Below are positions 17,843-25,322 of a stretch of DNA of 64,000 nt, piece by piece. Location of the stretch: the NCBI GenBank assembly GCA_001898145.1, contig MKSR01000028.1:1-64000 (forward strand), written 5' to 3'. The first letter of the stretch is position 1; every line of letters starts with the position of its first letter. The translations under genes were made by a program, and so were the position numbers. A model generated the notes under the pieces. The model was not told where the DNA came from and made no database searches. It was given only the letters and a program-made list of their open reading frames with translations. The stretch is from Dyadobacter sp. 50-39. GTDB taxonomy: Bacteria; Bacteroidota; Bacteroidia; Cytophagales; Spirosomataceae.

Positions 17843-19285
17843 CACTTTGAGTTTCCTTCTCATTTCGAAATCATACAGCGTGAGATATCGAATCTGATAT
17901 TTCGTAATCCAGTAATTTCTCATAGTGGCTAAGTACTCAAGGGCGGCCCGATCTTTTTCAAGTTGAGCAAAATTGAAATTGCTAAAAGTGTAGTTTCCAG
18001 TGGAGTATTTTTGTCGTGCAATTTCATATGTTTCGTTAGCCACGACATTGGCTAATTTGGCTAACCGAATTTGCTCGACTATGGATTCCCATCTTGCGCA
18101 CGCGTAGACTACTTCTTTTTCTGCTGTTAGACTTTGTTGAGAAATTAACTCCTTTTCAACTTCCATTGCTGCCTGAATCCTTTTTCGGCTGGCTTTATTG
18201 GCACCCCAATCCATGATTGGAAGAAAGAAGCCCATTGAGACGGATTGATTATTAAGGAGGTTTTGATAAGCATCACCAGCGCGTTGCCCTGTTTGCGTTA
18301 ATCCCAGGTTTGCCATAATGCTTACCACTGGAGCTGTTTCGGCTTTTGTTTTTAGGAGCTCTTTCTTTAGTTCCAGCTCTCTTCGCTGAAAATTGTGACT
18401 GAAATATTTGTTCTGCCTGGATTCTTGTAATGCTACTTCGGGGTCCACTGTGTAAAAGGGAACGCTGTCAGGCAGTGCTAGTTCGATATTTGACGCCAGC
18501 GGCAGGTCGAGGAACCTGAGGAAGGCATGTTTGGCTACTTTCAGATCCAGTTTGGAGTTCGAAATTGACTTTTGGGCGTTGATGAGACTTACCTTGGACT
18601 GTAAAACTTCACTAAGCTGGGAAGTGCCTATCTCTAATCTCGCTTCCAGAGCTCTAAGTAAATCAATAATATTTTTCTCGTTTTGCAAGTCCAACCTCAA
18701 CCTTGTTTCCGCTTGTAAGAGGTCACAATAGAGTTCGGTAGTTTTGATTGCGATCTCTTCGATACTTTCAATTTTCTTGGACTCTGCTTCGCTGATTTTG
18801 AGTGACTCAACTTTCTTATCCCACTTAATCGGATTAAAGAAAATATTTTGCTGACTATAACTTATTGTGAACGGTACCGAAGTATACGCAGTGTTTTTGT
18901 AACTACCAAAGTTATCAATTCTGTAAAGAGACGTTCCGACAGATAGAGTGCCGCCAGTAATGGCTACACTTTGTGTTGCGCTCAGATTTAGGCTGGAACT
19001 AGCGATATTTTGCGAGACAAAATCGCTAGCACCATTTGGCAGTGTTATGGGATTGATCGTTCGGTAATAATTGGGTAACGTTCCTGAAATGGCAACTCTT
19101 GGATTTAGGCCGGCTTTATACCGTTGGTATGTCCAGTACGAGAGTGAGTAAGTGTGTTCCGCAATTCGCTGCTCACGCGAAGACTGTTTGGCAGTTTCAA
19201 TTGCGACATCCAATGAGATCTTGGTTTTATCTTGGGCACTTAATTGGAAAGGCAGTACTATAAATAGAACAACAAATATCCTCAT
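17837..19285 (-). CDS. TolC-like outer-membrane efflux channel
   Basis: 482 residues with a signal peptide (LFIVLPFQLSAQ) and the two repeated halves of the outer-membrane efflux family, each with long coiled helices (SLDVAIETAKQSSREQRIAEH at the start; ELISQQSLTAEKEVVYACAR and YEIARQKYSTGNYTFSNF in the second half). It supplies the outer-membrane exit for the adaptor and RND pair but is transcribed towards them; the stop codons overlap by six bases at 17,837-17,842. Confidence 0.9.
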   Translation of the reverse strand: MRIFVVLFIVLPFQLSAQDKTKISLDVAIETAKQSSREQRIAEHTYSLSYWTYQRYKAGLNPRVAISGTLPNYYRTINPITLPNGASDFVSQNIASSSLNLSATQSVAITGGTLSVGTSLYRIDNFGSYKNTAYTSVPFTISYSQQNIFFNPIKWDKKVESLKISEAESKKIESIEEIAIKTTELYCDLLQAETRLRLDLQNEKNIIDLLRALEARLEIGTSQLSEVLQSKVSLINAQKSISNSKLDLKVAKHAFLRFLDLPLASNIELALPDSVPFYTVDPEVALQESRQNKYFSHNFQRRELELKKELLKTKAETAPVVSIMANLGLTQTGQRAGDAYQNLLNNQSVSMGFFLPIMDWGANKASRKRIQAAMEVEKELISQQSLTAEKEVVYACARWESIVEQIRLAKLANVVANETYEIARQKYSTGNYTFSNFNFAQLEKDRAALEYLATMRNYWITKYQIRYLTLYDFEMRRKLKVL

Positions 19286-19316
19286 TTTAAATACTTAGAT
19301 AATAGCGATTTCATTT

Positions 19317-19362
19317 AAAAATTAATCCTCGCATCTCTGTAGAAATGTGAGGATTGATTTTT
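19317..19362 (-). terminator. Hairpin terminator downstream of the small membrane protein gene
   Basis: Arms 19,317-19,334 and 19,345-19,362 pair almost fully and are rich in A and T at their ends. It lies between the TolC gene start and the stop of the gene at 19,376-19,609. Confidence 0.75.
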
Positions 19363-19375
19363 AAAATACAACGTA

Positions 19376-19609
19376 TTAATTATATTGCTTTTTGGGTGAC
19401 CTGCCGTAGTACAGGTATATCAGTGTTCCTAGTACAGGTGCGATAAGGATTATTATTATCCACAATAGTTTGGCAAAGCCGGTAAATGCTTGATTTCTAA
19501 GGATATCTACCACTGCCCACGCAATTTGAACATATACGAGCACAGCCAATGCGATGAGCAACAGTTCACTGGACCCAAAGCCGAGAAATGAGGTAATTAA
19601 CACTCCCAT
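19376..19609 (-). CDS. Small two-helix membrane protein, PLD-nuclease N-terminal domain type
   Basis: About 77 residues with two transmembrane helices (LLLIALAVLVYVQIAWAVVD and LLWIIIILIAPVLGTLIYLY) ending in GRSPKKQYN. The 'IAPVLGTLIYLYYGR' end is the signature of the short PLDc_N-type membrane proteins that are common and of unknown function. I chose the ATG at 19,609; a TTG eight codons upstream is also in frame. It seems unrelated to the pump cluster. Confidence 0.75.
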   Translation of the reverse strand: MGVLITSFLGFGSSELLLIALAVLVYVQIAWAVVDILRNQAFTGFAKLLWIIIILIAPVLGTLIYLYYGRSPKKQYN

Positions 19610-19630
19610 GATGTGTATGTTTGTTTCTTT

Positions 19631-19638
19631 CAAATATA
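19631..19638 (-). promoter_or_regulatory. Possible Bacteroidota -7 promoter element
   Basis: Read on the minus strand the bases are TATATTTG, matching the TAnnTTTG consensus, 22 bases upstream of the ATG at 19,609. No clear -33 TTTG is seen at the right distance. Confidence 0.35.
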
Positions 19639-19807
19639 GATCAAAATTTTTATAAAAAAAATTAGGAGGACAATTTTAAAGCGGAAAAGTTAGCAACTCA
19701 AATTCACACGCAACTCCTTCGGTTGAGTACACGACTGACGTGGTTCCGTTTCGGTTGACACTTTTGCGGGATAGTAAATATTTAAAGTCTCAATTCTCAT
19801 CCAGTTT

Positions 19808-19835
19808 TGTAAGTGTCCCGAAACGGCAGACAGTT
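19808..19835 (+). repeat. Left terminal inverted repeat of the IS3 element
   Basis: Starts TGTAAGTGTCCCGAAACGGC. It shares the CCCG, AAACG and AGACAG blocks with the complement of the right end, allowing small gaps. Confidence 0.65.
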
Positions 19836-19877
19836 TAGAATTAGAGATTAAACCTTAATTGACGTCCTCCCAGGTAT

Positions 19878-20732
19878 TCAGACGGTTGAAAGTAGAGTTT
19901 CCGGTGTTTCTTGATGTAAATTAACAAATTCCTTCGGGGTTAAATCATTCAGCGCACTGTGTGGCCGGAAGTGGTTGTACTCCCACCGGAAGTCTTCGAT
20001 TTTTTCTCGGGCATCGTCCAGAGATAAGAACCAATTTACGGAAAGACATTCATCCCGAAACTTCCCATTAAAAGATTCAACATATGGGTTGTCTGTAGGT
20101 TTTCCTGGTCTTGAGAAGTCTAGCGTCACACCATTTGAATATGCCCATAAGTCCATTTCCTTCGAGATAAATTCACTTCCATTATCGCATTGAATTCGCT
20201 CGGGGAAGCATCCTTCGACGAGACAAATTTTTTTTAATTCGACAACAACGTCTACCCCTTTTAGCGATTTTCCAGCCAGTAACCCGTGGCAAATTTTGCT
20301 ACAATTATCGACTACAGTTAACACCCGGAATCGTTCGCCATTGTAAAGCGCATCTTGCACAAAATCCATGCTCCAGACTTTGTTGATTCCTTGAGTGTCC
20401 AGACGTTCCAGGCGATGTTCAGCGCTGCGACTACGCCTAGGCCGCTTTGTCCGCAAATTCAGTCCGCAGGCCTTATAAATACGGTAAACGCGTTTGTGAT
20501 TGTCACTGAAGCCTTCTCTTTTCAACAGCACAAAAATCCTACGAAACCCGTATCGAACCCTGGCATTTGCTATCTCTTTGATGCGCATCGTCAGCAACGT
20601 GTCGTCACGACGATGAGATTTATAGTAGTACATTGCCCGAACCAACTTAACACAGCGGCAAGCCCTTTGAATTGAGACGCGATAATTCGAAATGAGCCAA
20701 TTGGCCATTTCCTTTTTGTAAGGAGGCCTCAC
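19878..20732 (-). CDS. IS3-family transposase OrfB (DDE integrase domain)
   Basis: 284 residues. An HTH_21-like N-terminal region (RIKEIANARVRYGFRRIFVL) is followed by the rve/DDE core with WSMDFVQDAL (first Asp), CDNGSEFISKEM (second Asp) and YVESFNGKFRDECLS (Glu). It opens with GTG, overlapping the orfA stop as GTGA. A run of eight A residues just before the orfA stop could allow the -1 frameshift that yields the OrfAB fusion in IS3 elements. All catalytic residues are present, so it is likely active. Confidence 0.95.
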   Translation of the reverse strand: MRPPYKKEMANWLISNYRVSIQRACRCVKLVRAMYYYKSHRRDDTLLTMRIKEIANARVRYGFRRIFVLLKREGFSDNHKRVYRIYKACGLNLRTKRPRRSRSAEHRLERLDTQGINKVWSMDFVQDALYNGERFRVLTVVDNCSKICHGLLAGKSLKGVDVVVELKKICLVEGCFPERIQCDNGSEFISKEMDLWAYSNGVTLDFSRPGKPTDNPYVESFNGKFRDECLSVNWFLSLDDAREKIEDFRWEYNHFRPHSALNDLTPKEFVNLHQETPETLLSTV

Positions 20733-20995
20733 AGCTTTTTTTTAATGACGTCCTGAAGCATCTGCTTGTCCAAGCTCAGATCCGCCACAAGCTTCTTCAA
20801 CTGAGCGTTCTCTTCTTCAAGTTGTCGAAGTTTTCGCAGCTCGGCGACGCCCATGCCGCCGTACTTTTTCTTCCAGTTAAAAAAGGTGGCTTGGGAAACT
20901 CCCAGCTGTCGGCATATCTCCTCGACGCGTGTACCAGTCTCAGATTGCCTAAGCGCAAAAGCAATCTGAGCTTCTGTGAATTTCGATTTTTTCAT
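20729..20995 (-). CDS. IS3-family transposase OrfA (helix-turn-helix)
   Basis: 88 residues: an HTH_Tnp_1-type domain (FTEAQIAFALRQSETGTRVE, then QLGVSQATFFNWKKKYGG) and a leucine-zipper-like tail (LRQLEEENAQLKKLVADLS). It binds the element ends and multimerises with OrfB. It ends at the A8 slippery run. Confidence 0.95.
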   Translation of the reverse strand: MKKSKFTEAQIAFALRQSETGTRVEEICRQLGVSQATFFNWKKKYGGMGVAELRKLRQLEEENAQLKKLVADLSLDKQMLQDVIKKKL

Positions 20996-21047
20996 AGTGA
21001 CAAATTACAATTTTGACCTGTTTTTGCCACCGAAAATCTCTATTTAT

Positions 21048-21076
21048 CAGCTGTCTCGTTTGCCGGGGGGAGGTCA
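21048..21076 (-). repeat. Right terminal inverted repeat of the IS3 element
   Basis: Read from the right it begins TGACCTCCCCCCGGCAAACG. The inner CCCGG-AAACG-AGACAG order matches the left end. Confidence 0.65.
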
Positions 21077-21695
21077 AACAAACTTAGCTAACTCATGGAA
21101 CACAGGCATAGGTACCAGTGGTGGCGGCACCGCAGCTCAGACAGTACCCCCAATTACTATGAGCTATAATTCTAGCACCGACGTATACACCGCATCTGCG
21201 CCTTCTGGATATGTGGATTATAAATGGGTGGTTGGCAATGGTGAATTAGATCGTGGAGTTGGATCCGGATCGTCCGCATCCAGCATGGCATTGGCCGGCG
21301 CGGGTGTTCGCTGCTGGGTTAAAAACAGCACGGGGAACTGGAAACTAACTCCGCTGGTCTATGCGCAGACTTGCCGTAGCGGAGCGCGCCTTGGCGCTGG
21401 GGACGGAAGTCACAGCGACACCCCTGGGAACGAGGAGCTAATTAACTTGACGGTATCGCCAAATCCGGGTGCAGACCAAGTTAACATCCGATTCAATCTG
21501 CTTAATTCTGCACAAGTTTCGTTAAACATCATTAACGACAATGGACAAATACTACGGAAAGTCGTTAACAATCAGCATGGAAAGGGTTCTTTCAACTACC
21601 TCGTTAACGTTTCCGATTTGCCGGATGGCATTTATCTTTGCCAATTGAAAGCCAATGATATCTCGCTAGTAAAGAAACTTTTGGTAAAAAAATGA
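21077..21695 (+). pseudogene. C-terminal fragment of a T9SS-sorted secreted protein, cut by the IS
   Basis: The frame is open right from the IS right end. It begins NLANSWNTGIGTSGGGTA and ends with a type IX secretion sorting tail (LTVSPNPGADQVNIRFNL ... LPDGIYLCQLKAND ... KKLLVKK). The middle (DVYTASAPSGYVDYKWVVGN) looks like an Ig/PKD-like or repeat domain. The first part of the gene is not found on the left side of the IS, so it was lost. The apparent start inside the IS is artificial. Confidence 0.75.
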
Positions 21696-21701
21696 CAACG
21701 C

Positions 21702-21733
21702 TCCGGTCCGGCAATTTAAACAGCCGGGCCGGA
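21702..21733 (+). terminator. GC-rich hairpin after the T9SS fragment
   Basis: Arms 21,702-21,712 and 21,723-21,733 pair over 11 bases with one G-U. There is no strong T run after it, so it may be a weak terminator. Confidence 0.5.
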
Positions 21734-21755
21734 ACTATCTAAATTTGATCGTTCT

Positions 21756-23069
21756 ATGGATGCCAAGCTGATGTACTTTTGCTTATTACTTATCGGGGCG
21801 ACGGCTTGTCGATCAACCGACGTACCTCAGCAAACCTACGAATCGATTATCACTGGGGAAATTTCTGTTCCCATCAAAGAAGATGTGAAGCTACCCAACC
21901 TGGCTTTCACGCCCGACGTTCGCGCTTTAAGGCCAGTCTCAGATACCTCGCCAATCCGAATGATGGCTTACGGCGGCACTTATTTTGCCGGTTTCCGAAG
22001 CGGCGGATTATTTCGTGAGGGACAGCTGACATCCATTCCTGAGCTTGTCGCACACCAGATGCAGCTGCCAATTTTCGAATCGCCCGTCTTTCAAACGGAA
22101 CATGGAAATGGCAGCGGCTACTACCTCTTCGACAAAAAAGCAAGCCTGCCTTCGTGGAAACATGTTACTAACCAAACCGCCATTGTGTCCACGAGCCCAT
22201 TGAAGCTGCTACCATTCGACGGTAAACGTGTTGATAATATCACGTGCCCGGAAGGACCGATTGCAACGGCTGATTCATCCAGGTATTATTTCAGATATCC
22301 CAGACAGAAGGAATACTTCGCCTACCTTCGCCGATTCTTTACAAAATCCGGCGCGGCAGACAATCCGTTTGACTTTTTCTCAGATTCACTCGAGTCAAAA
22401 ACTCATATCCTACTTCGTTTTGATGATATGGATTTGTGGGTTGGGATGGCTTTACACCCCAAACAGTTAAGAATCGACGAAATTCTGCACAGTGGCTATT
22501 TTACAGCAAAGCGGATTTTTATTGAAAATAATCTAGAAAAGGGTAGAAAAATTGTACTCTATAACGTACCAGACTTTTTAGATTTTCCATTCTTTCACCT
22601 TTTCGATGTAAAAAAACTATCTGAGGGCGACATGCATCGTCAGGAATTGACCGATGGCTCACTACTTATTCCAAGCGATCGCGTTAAGACTTTGTTTGCT
22701 GCCAGGCAAAATATTTTACTACAAGATGAAGACATATTATCTGAAAACGAGGTAGCCGGTTTTAGATACACAATTCAAAATATTCTGAACAAAAATGCAA
22801 CTCAGACATTTGCAGACCAATACAATCTGCCTATGGTAGATCTGCACACCCTTTTCAAGCAAATCTTCCAGGGCGACTACCGCACTGAGCAAGGCTTTTT
22901 AATCGACCCTTCATTCCCTAATGGAAACTTTTTCTCTGACGATGGTATTCACCTAACTGCGATAGGCAATGCTGTTGTTGCCAACGAGACTGTTAAAACA
23001 ATCAACAAGTTTTATAAAACAACAATCCCATTAATCAACCTAGCGGATTTCTCAAAAAGTGTTAGATGA
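21756..23069 (+). CDS. SGNH/GDSL-like lipoprotein with altered nucleophile site
   Basis: 437 residues with a lipobox (GATAC) at the N-terminus. The pattern GGTYFAGFRSGGLFREGQLT (about 70-89) aligns with the block I region of Bacteroidota SGNH hydrolases, normally GDSLTAG-RxGGLxREGQLT; Asp and the nucleophile Ser are replaced by Gly and Thr. Block V is intact (SDDGIHLTAIGNAVVANE, around 394-411, with the D-x-x-H pair). SGNH enzymes are esterases acting on sugars or lipids. With Thr in place of Ser, activity is uncertain; it may be a binding protein. It is close to the island end. Confidence 0.7.
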   Translation: MDAKLMYFCLLLIGATACRSTDVPQQTYESIITGEISVPIKEDVKLPNLAFTPDVRALRPVSDTSPIRMMAYGGTYFAGFRSGGLFREGQLTSIPELVAHQMQLPIFESPVFQTEHGNGSGYYLFDKKASLPSWKHVTNQTAIVSTSPLKLLPFDGKRVDNITCPEGPIATADSSRYYFRYPRQKEYFAYLRRFFTKSGAADNPFDFFSDSLESKTHILLRFDDMDLWVGMALHPKQLRIDEILHSGYFTAKRIFIENNLEKGRKIVLYNVPDFLDFPFFHLFDVKKLSEGDMHRQELTDGSLLIPSDRVKTLFAARQNILLQDEDILSENEVAGFRYTIQNILNKNATQTFADQYNLPMVDLHTLFKQIFQGDYRTEQGFLIDPSFPNGNFFSDDGIHLTAIGNAVVANETVKTINKFYKTTIPLINLADFSKSVR

Positions 23070-23150
23070 GGCTTTGCGGTTATTATACAGCTGGAACTTC
23101 TGAAGTACTCCCTATTTTCAAGACCAGCAGTTCGCTACTGGTAGTTTAAA

Positions 23151-23440
23151 TCAAGCTGTATTCAGATAAAGGTTCATCGGTTTCTTGCAGCCAATACCCT
23201 GACGCTTCTTTGCATTGTAATGTGCTACAAATCGATCTATTCCCTGGTAAAGGTCAAGGCCATTTTTCTCCACATTCAGCTATATATATATGTTTTATTT
23301 AGCGAAGCCACCGCTCGATATGTACGTTCTCGGTTGCTTGCCCTTTTCCATCAATACTGATCCGGATTTTTAGATCATTTAGTGTGCTAACCCAATTCTC
23401 GCAGGTGTATTGTGCACCGGTCGCTACTTCGAGCGAATTG
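23151..23440 (-). pseudogene. IS3-family transposase OrfB remnant
   Basis: Two neighbouring minus-strand stretches read as the end of an IS3-type OrfB: GAQYTCENWVSTL, then ISIDGKGQATENVHIERWLR (with the family's D-N-x-x-I-E-R-x-x-R style), a break with a stop, then GLDLYQGIDRFVAHYNAKKR and a terminal MNLYLNTA. The N-terminal half is missing. It differs from the intact IS3 element in this window. Confidence 0.7.
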
Positions 23441-23588
23441 CATCTTGGTTGCGCAAGTAATGTATAGTTTGTATATTTGTTCTTAAAGGATTCCGAGTCA
23501 AGGTTAGAAATGTAGCCAAGGGACGGATTCGGGACTGAAGAATCAGCTGGCTAGGTAACTGTTTGATTATAAGGAAGGTGTTTAAGTC

Positions 23589-23612
23589 GTTCGACTCCCT
23601 CCGTCTCCACTC
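23589..23612 (+). other. tRNA/tmRNA 3'-end-like fragment, probable attachment site
   Basis: GTTCGACTCCCTCCGTCTCC followed by ACTC has the T-loop (TTCGACT) and 3' T-stem/acceptor strand of a tRNA or tmRNA. The bases before it do not pair with the T-stem 3' strand, and no full tRNA can be folded, so only the 3' part is real. This is what the far end of an island integrated in a tRNA or ssrA gene leaves behind. Confidence 0.55.
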
Positions 23613-23630
23613 TAACAAGTTTCAAACGTC

Positions 23631-23665
23631 AAAACTCCCGTAGATCTTGGATTTACGGGAGTTTT
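23631..23665 (+). terminator. Hairpin terminator after the tRNA-like fragment
   Basis: Twelve-base arms (23,631-23,642 and 23,654-23,665) with flanking A4 and T4. It lies 18 bases after the tRNA-like piece, where a tRNA/tmRNA terminator would be. Confidence 0.8.
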
Positions 23666-23822
23666 GTTTGATGCTCAATATCTCAAATCTTTCAAAGTCA
23701 ACAAAGGCTACGGGACGAATTTGGCACTGGATCCCAGTGAGGTTTCTTGGTCCCTTTTGTATCCATAATTGGTTGTTTTTTAGTTGTACATATATAAGAA
23801 ATAAGCGTCTTGATTCAATAAA

Positions 23823-24139
23823 ATGAGTAATCTGATTTTGCATGAAACGATAGAGGCGAGAAAAGTCAACGCATTTTTGGAGTCTTTGGTAGGTAAAGCT
23901 TATGGCATCCAGCTACAAATCATCCATGAAGACTAATTAATGTGCATCGAACTTTTTTAGAGGAAGTGGCAAGTGAAGATCAGAATATGATGGAACTCCT
24001 ATCCATATTCGAAGAACATAATGTGAAAGTTAAAATATTGATAGGCTTAGAATATGCTCATGCAACCTGCATGCTATATCGGACAACTTTCAGGCGCGCC
24101 CGGGAATGCAGCAACTGGAATAAGATGATTTTGCATTAG
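23823..24139 (+). pseudogene. Degraded tyrosine integrase (Arm and SAM-like domains only)
   Basis: Two consecutive frames resemble the N-terminal half of the integrase at the left window edge. 23,823-23,939 gives IEARKVNAFLESLVGKAYGI (Arm domain end; compare LNAYLDTLTSKIYEAKRSLI at the left edge). 23,942-24,139 gives MELLSIFEEHNVKVKILIGL and YAHATCMLYRTTFRRARE, the start of the SAM-like core-binding domain. A stop and frame change separate them and the catalytic domain is missing. It stands just downstream of the tRNA-like fragment and terminator, the usual place for an island integrase. Confidence 0.65.
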
Positions 24140-24408
24140 CGTATAAGAAAAGTCCGCTGTCTTTTTTGAAATCCATTTAACTCAGACTCTCGGGTGATTG
24201 CGGGAGTATCTAATCGGAAATAGGTCAGTCGTCGAAAAATATTGCGCATTGGTCGAAAAATTATACTGTAAACTAGTTCTACTAATTTTTGTAAAAAAAA
24301 TGCACTACATTGGCGTATATTCTTCAAATACTACTACGACTCTGTCGAATGCACCACTTGGTGCCGATATTCCCTGCACATTATCAGTACAAAACTTCTT
24401 AATTATCA
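24140..24408. other. Intergenic, AT-rich, no gene seen
   Basis: No supported coding frame. It separates the integrase relic from the Crp/Fnr gene and should contain that gene's promoter. Confidence 0.5.
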
Positions 24409-24996
24409 ATGATTTCCAGTTGTAAAAATTATTATCCATCCGATCTATTAGATTCGAATTCACCCATATTTCAAGAAATACAGCAACATGCCGGTACAAT
24501 AAATCTGAATGAAGGGTCAACTTTCCTCTTTCCAAATAGGGTGCAGCCATCGTTATATTTTGTAAAACAGGGTATTTTGAGAAGTTATACTGTTCATAAT
24601 GAGCGAGATATAACGAGGTGGTTCTACGGAAAAAACAATCTGGCAACGTCATTCCAAAGTTTCCTGTATGGTTTGCCTTCCGACGTTTACATGCAGTCAC
24701 TCACTCCGTCTTTACTTGTTGAAGTATCCAAGGATTATTACAATTATCTATGTATTGAGTATCCTGTCTTTAAAGATTTTGTGGATCAAATTAACGGCGA
24801 CTATTTAATTAAGAACCAGGCATATGTCGATCGTCTTAAAACATATTCAGCCTTAGAAAGATATGAATATTTTATGGAGGAGAATCCCGAGATTAACCGA
24901 TGCGTTCAGGTGCAGCATATAGCGACTTTTCTTGGAATCACCCCGGATACATTAACGAAGATCCGAAAGAAATGCAGTCGAAGACAGGATCTTTGA
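24409..24996 (+). CDS. Crp/Fnr family transcriptional regulator
   Basis: 195 residues. The N-terminal cyclic-nucleotide-binding-like barrel has LYFVKQGILRSYTV and DITRWFYGKNNLATSFQSFL, typical of Bacteroidota Crp-like proteins without conserved cAMP contacts. A short helix-turn-helix follows at the C-terminus (VQHIATFLGITPDTLTKIRK). These regulators often act as single local regulators. There is no obvious link to neighbours; it lies 327 bases upstream of the large RHS-related gene and may control it. Confidence 0.85.
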   Translation: MISSCKNYYPSDLLDSNSPIFQEIQQHAGTINLNEGSTFLFPNRVQPSLYFVKQGILRSYTVHNERDITRWFYGKNNLATSFQSFLYGLPSDVYMQSLTPSLLVEVSKDYYNYLCIEYPVFKDFVDQINGDYLIKNQAYVDRLKTYSALERYEYFMEENPEINRCVQVQHIATFLGITPDTLTKIRKKCSRRQDL

Positions 24997-25322
24997 ATTG
25001 TTATACGATCCGACAAAAGTCGGTTCGCTTTAAGTTTTTTACCGGTTGTTGGCTAAAAATATCGGGCCTAAATTTATGTCGACTATTTTGTTGGCTTAAT
25101 TCGATTAAGCCTAATCGTTCTCAATGATATAAATTTGGAAATATGATAAACTCTACTCTTCAAAATGCCAGCACAACCCCATTAACTATGGGACTACCGT
25201 GATTGGTCCGCCAAAGCCACAATCTTAGCTCTACCGACCCTCAAATCGGAAGCAATGCATGCGCTTCCCGGCGGAGCTTTGCCTAACTCTCTCATTAACG
25301 CTTAAAGATTCCATTCCTTCAC
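24997..25322. other. 326 bases without a gene
   Basis: No coding frame with family features. It probably carries the leader of the gene at 25,323. Confidence 0.45.

Larger units (their letters stand above)
19808..21076 (-). mobile_element. IS3-family insertion sequence, complete
   Basis: A 1,269-base element with two overlapping minus-strand genes (orfA, orfB) and imperfect terminal inverted repeats beginning TG and ending CA. No direct repeat is visible: the flanks are TTT on the left and AAC on the right, so it may have moved by recombination, or flanking DNA was lost after insertion. Its right end cuts a T9SS-tailed protein gene that is open from 21,077. A related terminus occurs at 775-830. 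Confidence 0.85.

Noticed and set aside
20976-21076. Apparent N-terminus of the T9SS protein inside the IS
   Set aside because: These codons are IS right-end sequence; the frame is open by chance across the junction.
23530-23612. A full tRNA gene
   Set aside because: Only the T-loop and 3' strand look tRNA-like; the T-stem does not pair and no D or anticodon arm can be folded.
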